Assembly (NCBI GenBank): GCA_000161775.1
Contig: GG704596.1
Location: 2,898,115-2,962,114 of the forward strand
From: Ruegeria lacuscaerulensis ITI-1157
Lineage (GTDB): Bacteria > Pseudomonadota > Alphaproteobacteria > Rhodobacterales > Rhodobacteraceae
Direction: 5' to 3'
DNA length: 64,000 nt
Made by a program: the position numbers and the translations under genes
The notes under the pieces: generated by a model
The model's input: only the letters and a program-made list of their open reading frames with translations
Told to the model about the DNA's origin: nothing
Databases searched by the model: none
Shown here: in pieces, positions 56,476 through 64,000 of the stretch
Layout of the letters: the number at the start of each line of letters is the position of its first letter
Position numbering within the stretch: position 1 is the stretch's first letter

Positions 56476-57991
56476 GGCCGCGCTGTTTGCCCTCGGGTTG
56501 GCAGGGCAAGCCGCAGCGCAAACAACAGAACCTCTGTCGGCCATCGATTGGCTCAAGGAGCCGGTGGATCTGTTGCCCGGAACCGTCCTGCTCGAACCTC
56601 CAGTGAGCGAGTCCGGCCAATGGCCCGAGATCCAGGTGACACCTCTCGAGGAGCTGTCACAGGTGGTTGGTCTCGTGGACCCCTCCACCACGGGCCTGCC
56701 AATTGACCTCTGGCGCAGCAGCGATCCCGATCGACTGGCGGAATTGATCGCAGACGTTCCGGTGGCGGACAACCCGGCCATGCAACGCTTGTTGTTCACG
56801 CTGCTGCTGACCGAAGCACGCGAGCCCCGCGGCGGTTCCGACCCCGATACCCTGCTGCTGGCCCGGCTTGACCGCCTGATGCAATTGGGGGCAGTGGACC
56901 CGGCGCAATCGCTTGTTCAGCTGGCAGGCCCGACCGACACACCACAGCGGTTCAGCCGGTGGTTTGACGCGACCTTGCTTACAGGCGACGAAGACCGCAG
57001 CTGCACGGCCCTGATCGCCCAACCCAACCTGTCGCGTGACTATGCGGCACATATTTTCTGCAAGGCCAGACGGGGCGATTGGACCTCTGCGGCACTCACG
57101 CTCGAGGCAGCGCACGCGCTTGAAGTCCTTCCGGACGAGACACTGGCCTTATTGGACAGGTTTCTCAGTCCCGAGATGTTCGAGGATGCGGCCTACCTGC
57201 CGCAGCCGGACGATCCATCTCCGCTGACGTTCCGCCTGTACGAGGCAATCGGCGAGCGCCTGCCGACAGCTTCATTGCCGCGCGCATTCGCAAATGCAGA
57301 CCTTCGGGATGTCGCGGGATGGAAGGCTCAGATCGAGGCGGCCGAGCGCCTGACTCGTATCGGCGCCTTGACCCCCAACCATCTGCTGGGCCTGTACACC
57401 GAAAGGTCGCCGGCCGCGTCCGGGGCCGTTTGGGATCGCGTCGCGGCCATTCAACGCTTTGAAACGGCATTGGAGACACGCAATGCCGCGGCAATTGCCA
57501 AGACCCTGCCCGCGGTTTGGGCACAGATGGAAAAGGTGGGGCTGCAAGTTCCTTTCGCCGAACTGTTCGCCGGGCGTCTCGTATCGACCGCCCTGCCCTC
57601 ATCCGAGGCGGAAAACCTGCGCTGGCGCATTCTGTTGCTGTCCGAACTCTACGAGGACGTGGCCCGGTCCGCGCCCGAGGGGCCTGCCGCCAACGCTTTT
57701 CTGGCCGCGCTGGCCAACGGAATGCCGGATCAGGCCCGGTCTCCGTCGCCCCTGGCCGACGCGATCACCGAAGGATTCGTCTGGTCCGCACCCGTACCGC
57801 CCGATGTTCAGGCCCTGCTGGATCAGAACCGGCTGGGAGAGGCGATTTTGGTCTCAATGCAGCTCTTTGCCCAAGGTGCGCGTGGCAACCTTGTGGACCT
57901 GACCGCCGCCACTGCAACCCTCCGCCGGGTCGGGCTCGAGGATACCGCGCGGCGGGCGGCGCTGCAGTTGCTGATCCTGCAGGGGGTCTGA
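56465..57991 (+). CDS. secreted helical protein of unknown function
   Basis: 508 aa. A signal peptide (residues 1-19, GLAGQAAAQ) leads to a long helix-rich, acidic protein with leucine-rich repeats of helices and paired cysteines (RSCTALIA near 180, IFCKARRG near 198), probably periplasmic. I recognise no domain. It sits between the 49-aa protein and the XerC/D recombinase, 2 bp before the latter, which implies one transcript. Confidence 0.72.
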   Translation: MSTRAALFALGLAGQAAAQTTEPLSAIDWLKEPVDLLPGTVLLEPPVSESGQWPEIQVTPLEELSQVVGLVDPSTTGLPIDLWRSSDPDRLAELIADVPVADNPAMQRLLFTLLLTEAREPRGGSDPDTLLLARLDRLMQLGAVDPAQSLVQLAGPTDTPQRFSRWFDATLLTGDEDRSCTALIAQPNLSRDYAAHIFCKARRGDWTSAALTLEAAHALEVLPDETLALLDRFLSPEMFEDAAYLPQPDDPSPLTFRLYEAIGERLPTASLPRAFANADLRDVAGWKAQIEAAERLTRIGALTPNHLLGLYTERSPAASGAVWDRVAAIQRFETALETRNAAAIAKTLPAVWAQMEKVGLQVPFAELFAGRLVSTALPSSEAENLRWRILLLSELYEDVARSAPEGPAANAFLAALANGMPDQARSPSPLADAITEGFVWSAPVPPDVQALLDQNRLGEAILVSMQLFAQGARGNLVDLTAATATLRRVGLEDTARRAALQLLILQGV

Positions 57992-57993
57992 CC

Positions 57994-58944
57994 ATGCCGG
58001 GGCCCGAAACGCCAGAGCTGTGGATCTCGGCCTTTCTAGAGGCGCAGGCCGCCGAACTGGGTGCGGCCACCAACACGCTGCTGGCCTATGGGCGCGACCT
58101 GAAGGATTTCGCGGGATGGCTGAGCCGTCACGGCGCCGGATTTGCCCAGGCCGACCAGGCCCGGATCGAGGCCTATCTGATCGACTGCGATGCCCAGGGC
58201 CTGTCGCGAGCGACGCGCGCACGCCGCCTGTCCGCCATCAAGCAACTGTACCGCTTTGCCTTCGAGGAAGGCTGGCGCGACACGAACCCCGCCATCCAGA
58301 TCAAGGGGCCGGGCCGGCAGAAGCGCCTGCCCAAGACGCTGGATGTGGCCGAGGTCGACCGCCTGCTGCAGGCCGCGCGCCAGACCGGCCGCACCCAAGC
58401 CGACCGGCTGCGCAACACCTGCCTGATGGAATTGCTGTACGCCACGGGGATGCGCGTGACGGAACTGGTGTCGCTGCCGGTATCTGCGGCGCGCGGCGAC
58501 CCGCGCATGCTGCTGGTGCTGGGCAAGGGCGGCAAGGAACGTATGGTGCCTCTGTCGCCCCCGGCCCGCGACGCGCTGGCCGCATGGCTGGGCGCACGCG
58601 ATGCGGTCGAAGAGGCGAGCGTGGCCAAAGGCGGACAGCGGTCTCGTTTTCTGTTTCCGTCACGTGGAAAATCCGGTCACCTGACCCGGCATCGGTTCTT
58701 CCTTCTGGTCAAGGAACTGGCGGTCTGCGGCGGCGTTTCACCCGAGAAGGTCACCCCTCACACTCTTCGTCATGCCTTCGCGACGCATCTTCTGGCAAAC
58801 GGAGCCGATCTGCGGTCGATCCAGACCTTGCTGGGCCATGCCGACGTCGCGACGACCGAGATCTACACCCATGTTCTTGACGAACGCTTGTCGGAACTGG
58901 TGTTGCAACACCACCCCCTCGCCAGAGATGAAGCCGACGACTAG
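57994..58944 (+). CDS. xerD: tyrosine recombinase XerC/XerD
   Basis: 316 aa. The N-terminal SAM-like core-binding domain (residues 1-100) is followed by the catalytic domain with R154 (ATGMRVTEL), K178/K181, H256-x-x-R259 (HTLRHAFATHL), H282 and the nucleophile Y291 (EIYTHV). It resolves chromosome dimers at dif. XerD is favoured over XerC by the ANGADLRSIQTLLGH segment, but the two are similar. The long upstream frame (from 57517) is a shadow of the preceding gene. Confidence 0.9.
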   Translation: MPGPETPELWISAFLEAQAAELGAATNTLLAYGRDLKDFAGWLSRHGAGFAQADQARIEAYLIDCDAQGLSRATRARRLSAIKQLYRFAFEEGWRDTNPAIQIKGPGRQKRLPKTLDVAEVDRLLQAARQTGRTQADRLRNTCLMELLYATGMRVTELVSLPVSAARGDPRMLLVLGKGGKERMVPLSPPARDALAAWLGARDAVEEASVAKGGQRSRFLFPSRGKSGHLTRHRFFLLVKELAVCGGVSPEKVTPHTLRHAFATHLLANGADLRSIQTLLGHADVATTEIYTHVLDERLSELVLQHHPLARDEADD

Positions 58945-59012
58945 CGGCGCCCCCTTGATCGCTTGCGCCCGCGCCCCCATAACCAAGGCTCAACAACACA
59001 TGTACGGAAAAA

Positions 59013-60320
59013 ATGGCCCCTGACCCTTCCCTTTTCGACAGCGCCTTCTGGATCACCACCATCTCGATCCTTTTGCTGCTTGTTCTGTCCGGTTTCTTTT
59101 CGGGCTCGGAAACGGCCTTGACCGCGTCGTCGCGCGGGAAGTTGCGCGCGCAGGCCGACAAGGGGTCGCGCGGCGCGCAAAAGGCGCTGGAAATCACCGA
59201 CGACAACGAACGGCTGATCGGGTCCGTTCTGCTGGGCAACAACCTGGTGAACATCCTGGCGGCCTCGTTGGCGACGGCGCTGTTCACACGCCTGTTCGGC
59301 GAAAGCGGCGTGGCGCTGGCCACTCTGGTCATGACCCTGCTGGTTCTGATCTTCGCCGAGGTTCTGCCCAAGACCTATGCGATCACCAATGCCGAAAAGG
59401 CCGCCGCGGCCGTCGCCCCGGTCATCAGCGTGGTGGTCACGGTGTTTTCCCCCGTGGTGGCTGCAGTGCGCCTGTTGGTGCGCGGCGTTTTGCGCCTGTT
59501 CGGGGTGCGCATCGACCCGAACAGCCACATCATGGCCGTCCGCGAAGAAATCGCAGGGGCTCTGCAACTGGGGCACTCGGAAGGGGTGGTCGAAAAAGAG
59601 GACCGCGACCGCATCCTGGGTGCGCTCGACCTGGGCGACCGCACCGTGGAAGAGATCATGCTGCACCGCTCGAACATCGAGATGATAGACGCGGATGCCG
59701 AGCCGGAGGAAATTCTGAAACAATGCCTGGAGAGCCGCCACACCCGGTTGCCGGTGTTCAAGGGCCAGCCCGAGAACATCGTGGGGGTCGTGCATGCCAA
59801 GGACCTGTTCCGCGCCATGTACGCGCAGGCCGGCGGCAGTGGTGGCGACGGTGATCGGCTGAAATCCTTCGACATCATGCAAGTCGCCACCGCCCCGTAC
59901 TTCGTACCTGAAACCACCACTCTGGACGACCAGATGCGGGAATTCCTGCGCATGCACAGCCATTTTGCGCTGGTGGTCGATGAATACGGCTCGCTGCAGG
60001 GGCTGATCACGCTCGAGGACATCCTTGAAGAAATCGTGGGCGAGATCGCCGACGAGTTCGACGTGGACGAAGATGTGACGATTACCCGAACCGAAGATGG
60101 TCAGTACCTGGTGGAAGGCTCGATGACCATTCGCGACCTGAACCGCGCGATGGACTGGAACCTGCCCGACGACGAGGCCAACACCATCGCCGGTCTGGTC
60201 ATCCACGAGGCGCAGATGATCCCGACCGTCGGTCAGGTTTTTTCGTTCCACGGTTTCCGCTTTGAAATCGTCGAGCGTGAAGGAAACCGGATCACCTGGC
60301 TGAAGGTGCGGCCGCTCTGA
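59013..60320 (+). CDS. CNNM/CorC-HlyC family membrane protein
   Basis: 435 aa. An N-terminal DUF21/CNNM membrane domain (residues 1-175, LSGFFSGSETAL and LIFAEVLPKTYAI) is followed by two CBS motifs (about 205-330) and a C-terminal CorC_HlyC domain (LPDDEANTIAGLVI). Such proteins are implicated in Mg2+/Co2+ transport. Often annotated as hemolysin, a misnomer. It lies 68 bp after xerD. Confidence 0.93.
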   Translation: MAPDPSLFDSAFWITTISILLLLVLSGFFSGSETALTASSRGKLRAQADKGSRGAQKALEITDDNERLIGSVLLGNNLVNILAASLATALFTRLFGESGVALATLVMTLLVLIFAEVLPKTYAITNAEKAAAAVAPVISVVVTVFSPVVAAVRLLVRGVLRLFGVRIDPNSHIMAVREEIAGALQLGHSEGVVEKEDRDRILGALDLGDRTVEEIMLHRSNIEMIDADAEPEEILKQCLESRHTRLPVFKGQPENIVGVVHAKDLFRAMYAQAGGSGGDGDRLKSFDIMQVATAPYFVPETTTLDDQMREFLRMHSHFALVVDEYGSLQGLITLEDILEEIVGEIADEFDVDEDVTITRTEDGQYLVEGSMTIRDLNRAMDWNLPDDEANTIAGLVIHEAQMIPTVGQVFSFHGFRFEIVEREGNRITWLKVRPL

Positions 60321-60414
60321 CGGACGGCCCGCGGAAACGACAAACTCGGTCGTTTTCGTGACAGATACCGGCGCGGCACCCCTGCACCTTCGGGCCAGAC
60401 GCAAGGAGGTGCGG

Positions 60415-62832
60415 ATGAAAACGACGTGTCAGGTTGCCGTGATCGGCGGTGGAGTTGTCGGGTGTTCGGTGCTGTATCACCTGACCAAGCTGGGCTGGTC
60501 GGACGTGATGCTGCTGGAGCGGTCGGAACTGACCAGCGGCTCGACCTGGCACGCGGCGGGCGGGTTCCACACGCTGAACGGCGACACCAACATGGCCGCG
60601 CTTCAGGGCTATACCATCCGGCTGTACAAAGAGCTGGAAGATATCACCGGCATGTCCTGCGGGTTGCACCATGTGGGCGGCATCACGCTGGCCGACAACC
60701 AGGACCGGTTCGACATGCTGCTGGCCGAACGCGCCAAGCATCGCTTCATGGGGCTGGAAACCGAAATCGTGGGCCCCGACGAGATCAAGAAGATCGCCCC
60801 CATCACCAACACCGACGGCATCATCGGCGCGCTCTATGATCCGCTGGACGGGCACCTTGATCCCTCGGGCACGACCCACGCCTATGCCAAGGCCGCACGG
60901 ATGGGCGGGGCCACGATCGAGACCCACTGCATGGTGCGCGAGACCAACCAGCGCCCCGACGGCACTTGGGACGTGGTCACCGACAAGGGCACCATCCATG
61001 CCGAGCATATCGTCAACGCCGGCGGCCTCTGGGCGCGCGAGGTGGGCGCGTTGGCGGGCATCTACTTCCCGCTGCACCCGATGGAGCATCAATACCTCGT
61101 CACCGACAACATCCCCGAAATCGAGACGATCATCGACGCGGGCGGCGAGCATCCGCACGTCATGGACCCGGCCGGGGAAAGCTATCTGCGGCAAGAGGGG
61201 CGCGGGTTGTGCATCGGCTTCTACGAACAGCCTTGCAAGCCCTGGGCCGTGGATGGCACCCCGTGGGAGTTCGGGCATGAGCTGCTGCCGGATGATTTCG
61301 ACAAGATCACCGACAGTATCGAATTCGCCTATCGCCGTTTCCCGGTTCTGGCCGAGGCCGGTGTGAAATCGGTGATCCACGGCCCGTTCACCTTTGCCCC
61401 CGACGGCAACCCTCTGGTCGGGCCGGTGCCGGGCGTGCGCAACTACTGGTCGGCCTGCGGCGTGATGGCCGGGTTCAGCCAGGGCGGCGGCGTCGGCCTG
61501 ACGCTGGCGCAGTGGATGATCGAGGGCGAGCCCGAGCGCGACGTCTTTGCCATGGACGTGGCCCGGTTCGGCGACTGGATCACCCCCGGCTATACCCGCC
61601 CCAAGGTGATCGAGAACTATCAGAAGCGTTTCAGCGTCGCCTACCCGAACGAGGAACTGCCCGCCGCCCGCCCCAACCGCACCACGCCGATGTATGACAT
61701 CTTCAGCGATCTGGGCGCGGTCTGGGGCCAGCAATACGGGCTCGAGGTGCCGAACTATTTCGCGCAGGATGGAGAGCCTGGCTATGAAATCCCCTCCTTC
61801 CGCCGCTCGGACGCCTTCGACGCAACGGGTCGCGAGGTGCGTGCCGTGCGTGAGGGCGTCGGCATCAACGAGGTGCACAATTTCGGCAAATACCTGGTGA
61901 CAGGTCCGCGCGCCCGCGACTGGCTGGACCGGATCATGGCCGGGCGAATCCCGCAGGCAGGCCGCCTGTCGCTGACCCCGATGCTGTCGCCCAAGGGCAA
62001 GCTGATCGGGGATTTCACCGTGTCCTGTCTGGGCGAGGAGGAATTCCAGCTCACCGCCTCCTACGGCGCACAAAACTTCCACATGCGCTGGTTCCGGCAG
62101 CATCAGAAAGACGGCGTAACCGTCGAGAATATCAGCGATAAACGCAACGGCTTCCAGATCGCCGGCCCCAAGGCCCGCGAGGTTCTGGTCGCCTGCACCC
62201 GCGCCGATGTCAGCGACATGCGCTTCATGGACGTGCGGCGGGTGGTCGTGGGCATGACCGACTGCATCGTGCAGCGGGTCAGCTATACCGGCGATCTGGG
62301 GTATGAAATCTACTGCGATCCGATGGCCCAGCGGCAGCTATGGTGGACCCTGTGGCAGGCCGGCCAGCCGCACGGCATCACACCCTTCGGGATGCGCGCG
62401 ATGATGAGCCTTCGGCTCGACAAGTTCTTCGGCTCGTGGATGCGCGAGTATTCACCCGACTACACGCCCGCCGAAACCGGGCTGGACCGCTTCATTGCCT
62501 TCAACAAGACTGCCGACTTCATCGGCCGCACCGCCGCCGAGGCCGAACGTGCGACAGGCTCCGCGCGCAGGCTGGTGGCATTCGAGGTCGATGCCGACGA
62601 TGCCGACGTGAATGCCTATGAACCGATCTGGCTGGATGGCAAGATCGTGGGTTTCTGCACCTCGGGCGGTTACTCGCACCACACGGGCAAGTCGATCGCG
62701 ATGGGCTTCCTGCCCGCCGACCGCATCGCCGACGGGCTGCAGGTGGAAATCGAGATACTGGGCCAGATGCGCAAGGCCCGCGTGATCTCGACCCCGCCCT
62801 TCGACGCGGATGGCGCACGCATGCGCGGGTGA
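60415..62832 (+). CDS. FAD-dependent oxidoreductase/GcvT fusion (dimethylglycine/sarcosine dehydrogenase type)
   Basis: 805 aa from ATG 60415, which has a perfect AAGGAGG site; the longer frame is rejected. N-terminal DAO domain with FAD loop IGGGVVG (residues 10-16) and SGSTWHAAGGFH (the conserved flavin-linking region), then a FAO_M linker and a C-terminal GcvT/aminomethyltransferase domain (GPRARDWLDRIM, RALSYTGDLGYE-like RVSYTGDLGYE). These enzymes oxidatively demethylate sarcosine, dimethylglycine or related amines and pass the one-carbon unit to tetrahydrofolate. Such genes are abundant in marine Rhodobacterales. Exact substrate unknown. Confidence 0.92.
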   Translation: MKTTCQVAVIGGGVVGCSVLYHLTKLGWSDVMLLERSELTSGSTWHAAGGFHTLNGDTNMAALQGYTIRLYKELEDITGMSCGLHHVGGITLADNQDRFDMLLAERAKHRFMGLETEIVGPDEIKKIAPITNTDGIIGALYDPLDGHLDPSGTTHAYAKAARMGGATIETHCMVRETNQRPDGTWDVVTDKGTIHAEHIVNAGGLWAREVGALAGIYFPLHPMEHQYLVTDNIPEIETIIDAGGEHPHVMDPAGESYLRQEGRGLCIGFYEQPCKPWAVDGTPWEFGHELLPDDFDKITDSIEFAYRRFPVLAEAGVKSVIHGPFTFAPDGNPLVGPVPGVRNYWSACGVMAGFSQGGGVGLTLAQWMIEGEPERDVFAMDVARFGDWITPGYTRPKVIENYQKRFSVAYPNEELPAARPNRTTPMYDIFSDLGAVWGQQYGLEVPNYFAQDGEPGYEIPSFRRSDAFDATGREVRAVREGVGINEVHNFGKYLVTGPRARDWLDRIMAGRIPQAGRLSLTPMLSPKGKLIGDFTVSCLGEEEFQLTASYGAQNFHMRWFRQHQKDGVTVENISDKRNGFQIAGPKAREVLVACTRADVSDMRFMDVRRVVVGMTDCIVQRVSYTGDLGYEIYCDPMAQRQLWWTLWQAGQPHGITPFGMRAMMSLRLDKFFGSWMREYSPDYTPAETGLDRFIAFNKTADFIGRTAAEAERATGSARRLVAFEVDADDADVNAYEPIWLDGKIVGFCTSGGYSHHTGKSIAMGFLPADRIADGLQVEIEILGQMRKARVISTPPFDADGARMRG

Positions 62833-62863
62833 CAACGCCCGCGCCGCGCGCCATGGTGGCGGC

Positions 62864-63460
62864 ATGAGCACCATTCCGATCATCCTCCTCGCCGCTGGCC
62901 AGTCCAGCCGCATGGGTGGCGCCGACAAGCTGATGCGCCCCATAGACGGCGTCCCGCTGCTGCGCCGCAGTGCAATGATCGCAAACCAGATTGGCCCGGT
63001 CGTCGTGGCGCTTCCGCCCGCCCCGCACCCTCGCTATGAGGTTCTGCGGGACCTCGACGTTCGACTTGCCGAGATCACGGATGCCGCTGAGGGAATGAAT
63101 GCAAGCCTGCGCGGGGCTCTGAGCCACATTCCTGAAACTGCCCGCGCCGCGATGGTTCTTCTGGCCGACCTTCCGGATCTGACCGCAGAGGATCTGCGCG
63201 CGGTGCTTGCGTCAACTGATAGGTTTCCCAACAACCTGATCTGGCGCGGAGCATGCGCGGACGGCACGCCAGGTCATCCGGTGATCTTCGACCGAACGCT
63301 GTTTGCGGAACTCCGTTCTCTTGAAGGCGATGGCGGCGCGCAAAATGTCGTTCGCGCGCACAAATCTCGGGTACACCTGCACCCTCTCCCAGGCCGCCAC
63401 GCAGTGTTTGACTTGGACACACCTCAAGACTGGGCCGCCTGGGAAGCCGCGCAAACGTAA
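62864..63460 (+). CDS. MocA/MobA-like molybdenum-cofactor nucleotidyltransferase
   Basis: 198 aa from ATG 62864; an earlier frame start overlaps the preceding gene. The nucleotide-binding motif LLAAGQSSRMGGADKL (residues 8-23) and LLADLPDLT (metal site) are typical of the NTP-transferase family that attaches CMP or GMP to molybdopterin. It starts 31 bp after the oxidoreductase. In many relatives such a gene lies beside xdhC and a molybdopterin-binding gene; those are 60 kb away here. Confidence 0.87.
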   Translation: MSTIPIILLAAGQSSRMGGADKLMRPIDGVPLLRRSAMIANQIGPVVVALPPAPHPRYEVLRDLDVRLAEITDAAEGMNASLRGALSHIPETARAAMVLLADLPDLTAEDLRAVLASTDRFPNNLIWRGACADGTPGHPVIFDRTLFAELRSLEGDGGAQNVVRAHKSRVHLHPLPGRHAVFDLDTPQDWAAWEAAQT

Positions 63461-63463
63461 CAC

Positions 63464-63489
63464 GGCCCGGCCGTTTCCGACCGGGCCGA
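63464..63489 (+). terminator. probable terminator of nucleotidyltransferase gene
   Basis: CGGCCCGG pairs with CCGGGCCG around a 10-nt loop. There is no proper T tract after it, so efficiency is doubtful. Confidence 0.5.
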
Positions 63490-64000
63490 TTGCCCATCAA
63501 AATTAGGACTACCACTTTCACCAATTTCCGAGCGTGGCCAAAGCGTCAAACGACGTCCAACCTACGAGCAGCCAAACTTGAACAAGACCCCCTCGTTAAC
63601 ATGCCACTCAGCGCGTCAGGAATTGTGATCCGCCATCCAGCACCCCCTTGATGCTTTCAGGCCCCCTTCTTCACATGGGCAAGACCATCGTCACCGATCA
63701 AACTGCGCGAAACAACTTAAAATTAGCGGTTTTGGTGAACATTGCAGGTTCCAGGCTTGCATTTGAGCAACAAGCCCAAATACCGCGATCAACCTTAAGG
63801 TGATCTCATCTTGGAGCCGGCGGGATCGCATGCCGCTACTCTGAGCCAATAGCTGGCAACGGCGACAATTAGCCTATACGTATTTGCGCAGAGATCTTCT
63901 CGACTGGAGCAAAGACGCAACTTTTGCGTTAGCTGCGATTTTCCCTCTGAGAGCGCCGCCTCTCTGTTCCTATTTTAGCATCAATACAATTGTTTTTTTT
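63490..64000. other. non-coding, AT-richer window end
   Basis: About 510 bp without a credible reading frame on either strand, clearly less GC-rich toward the end and finishing in eight T residues. I recognise no tRNA, sRNA or repeat. It could be a degraded region or the upstream region of a gene to the right. Confidence 0.4.

Noticed and set aside
60292-62103. 603-codon open frame on the minus strand
   Set aside because: Antisense to the FAD/GcvT fusion gene, which has strong motifs and a perfect ribosome-binding site.

Overview
The window looks like a chromosomal segment of a marine alphaproteobacterium of the order Rhodobacterales (Roseobacter group, Ruegeria-like). Pointers are the high GC content, the order-specific families DUF6456 and DUF6477, a trgA-trgB-cysK tellurite-resistance locus of the type known from Rhodobacter sphaeroides, and the set of methylated-amine genes (MttB-family methyltransferase, BCCT transporter, FAD/GcvT dehydrogenase). 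This placement is inference from gene content; no 16S gene is present.

Layout. 1-6.2 kb, mostly minus strand: accessory genes of a molybdenum hydroxylase/CO-dehydrogenase-type system (molybdopterin-binding protein, XdhC, CoxE-like VWA protein, and a MoxR/CoxD ATPase that is frameshifted here) plus a two-gene YeeE/YedE sulfur-transport pair. 6.3-12.1 kb: pyrC, MmgE/PrpD, RatA/COQ10-like, hpt, a 57-aa membrane protein, an M20 amidohydrolase and lipA. 12.3-13.8 kb: a peroxiredoxin convergent with oxyR. 13.9-17.7 kb: DUF6456 and DUF6477 genes, MttB family, GNAT. 17.7-27 kb: guaA, two EamA exporters, a FadL-like porin, a P-loop protein, metA, an alpha/beta hydrolase, PPK2 and TetR.

27-32.2 kb is the accessory and decaying part: a truncated haemoglobin abutting the remnant of a class III adenylate cyclase, a GT25 glycosyltransferase, the left part of an IS3-family element whose orfB is hit by two inverted copies of a 39-bp palindromic repeat, the N-terminally truncated remains of a large serine recombinase with its small partner gene, a DUF3883 PD-(D/E)XK-like protein, and a tRNA-Ser(GGA).

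32.3-41.5 kb is a minus-strand stress block: class V aminotransferase, photolyase, cyclopropane fatty acid synthase, trgA, trgB, cysK and a DUF3772/MscS channel. 41.7-45.3 kb: BCCT transporter, pyrH and miaA. 45.6-52.1 kb: a complete peptide/opine-type ABC importer (Tat-exported binding protein, two permeases, fused double ATPase). 52.2-60.3 kb: lytic transglycosylase, ssb, site-2 protease, aroB/aroK, two envelope proteins, a XerC/D recombinase and a CorC/HlyC-type protein. 60.4-63.5 kb: an FAD-oxidoreductase/GcvT fusion and a MocA/MobA-like nucleotidyltransferase. The last 0.5 kb has no recognisable gene.

No CRISPR array, prophage or complete novel system was found. The observations most worth checking are the paired 39-bp palindromic insertions in the IS3 transposase, the globin/cyclase deletion scar, the recombinase-DUF3883 cluster beside tRNA-Ser, and several repeat or dyad elements in intergenic regions.
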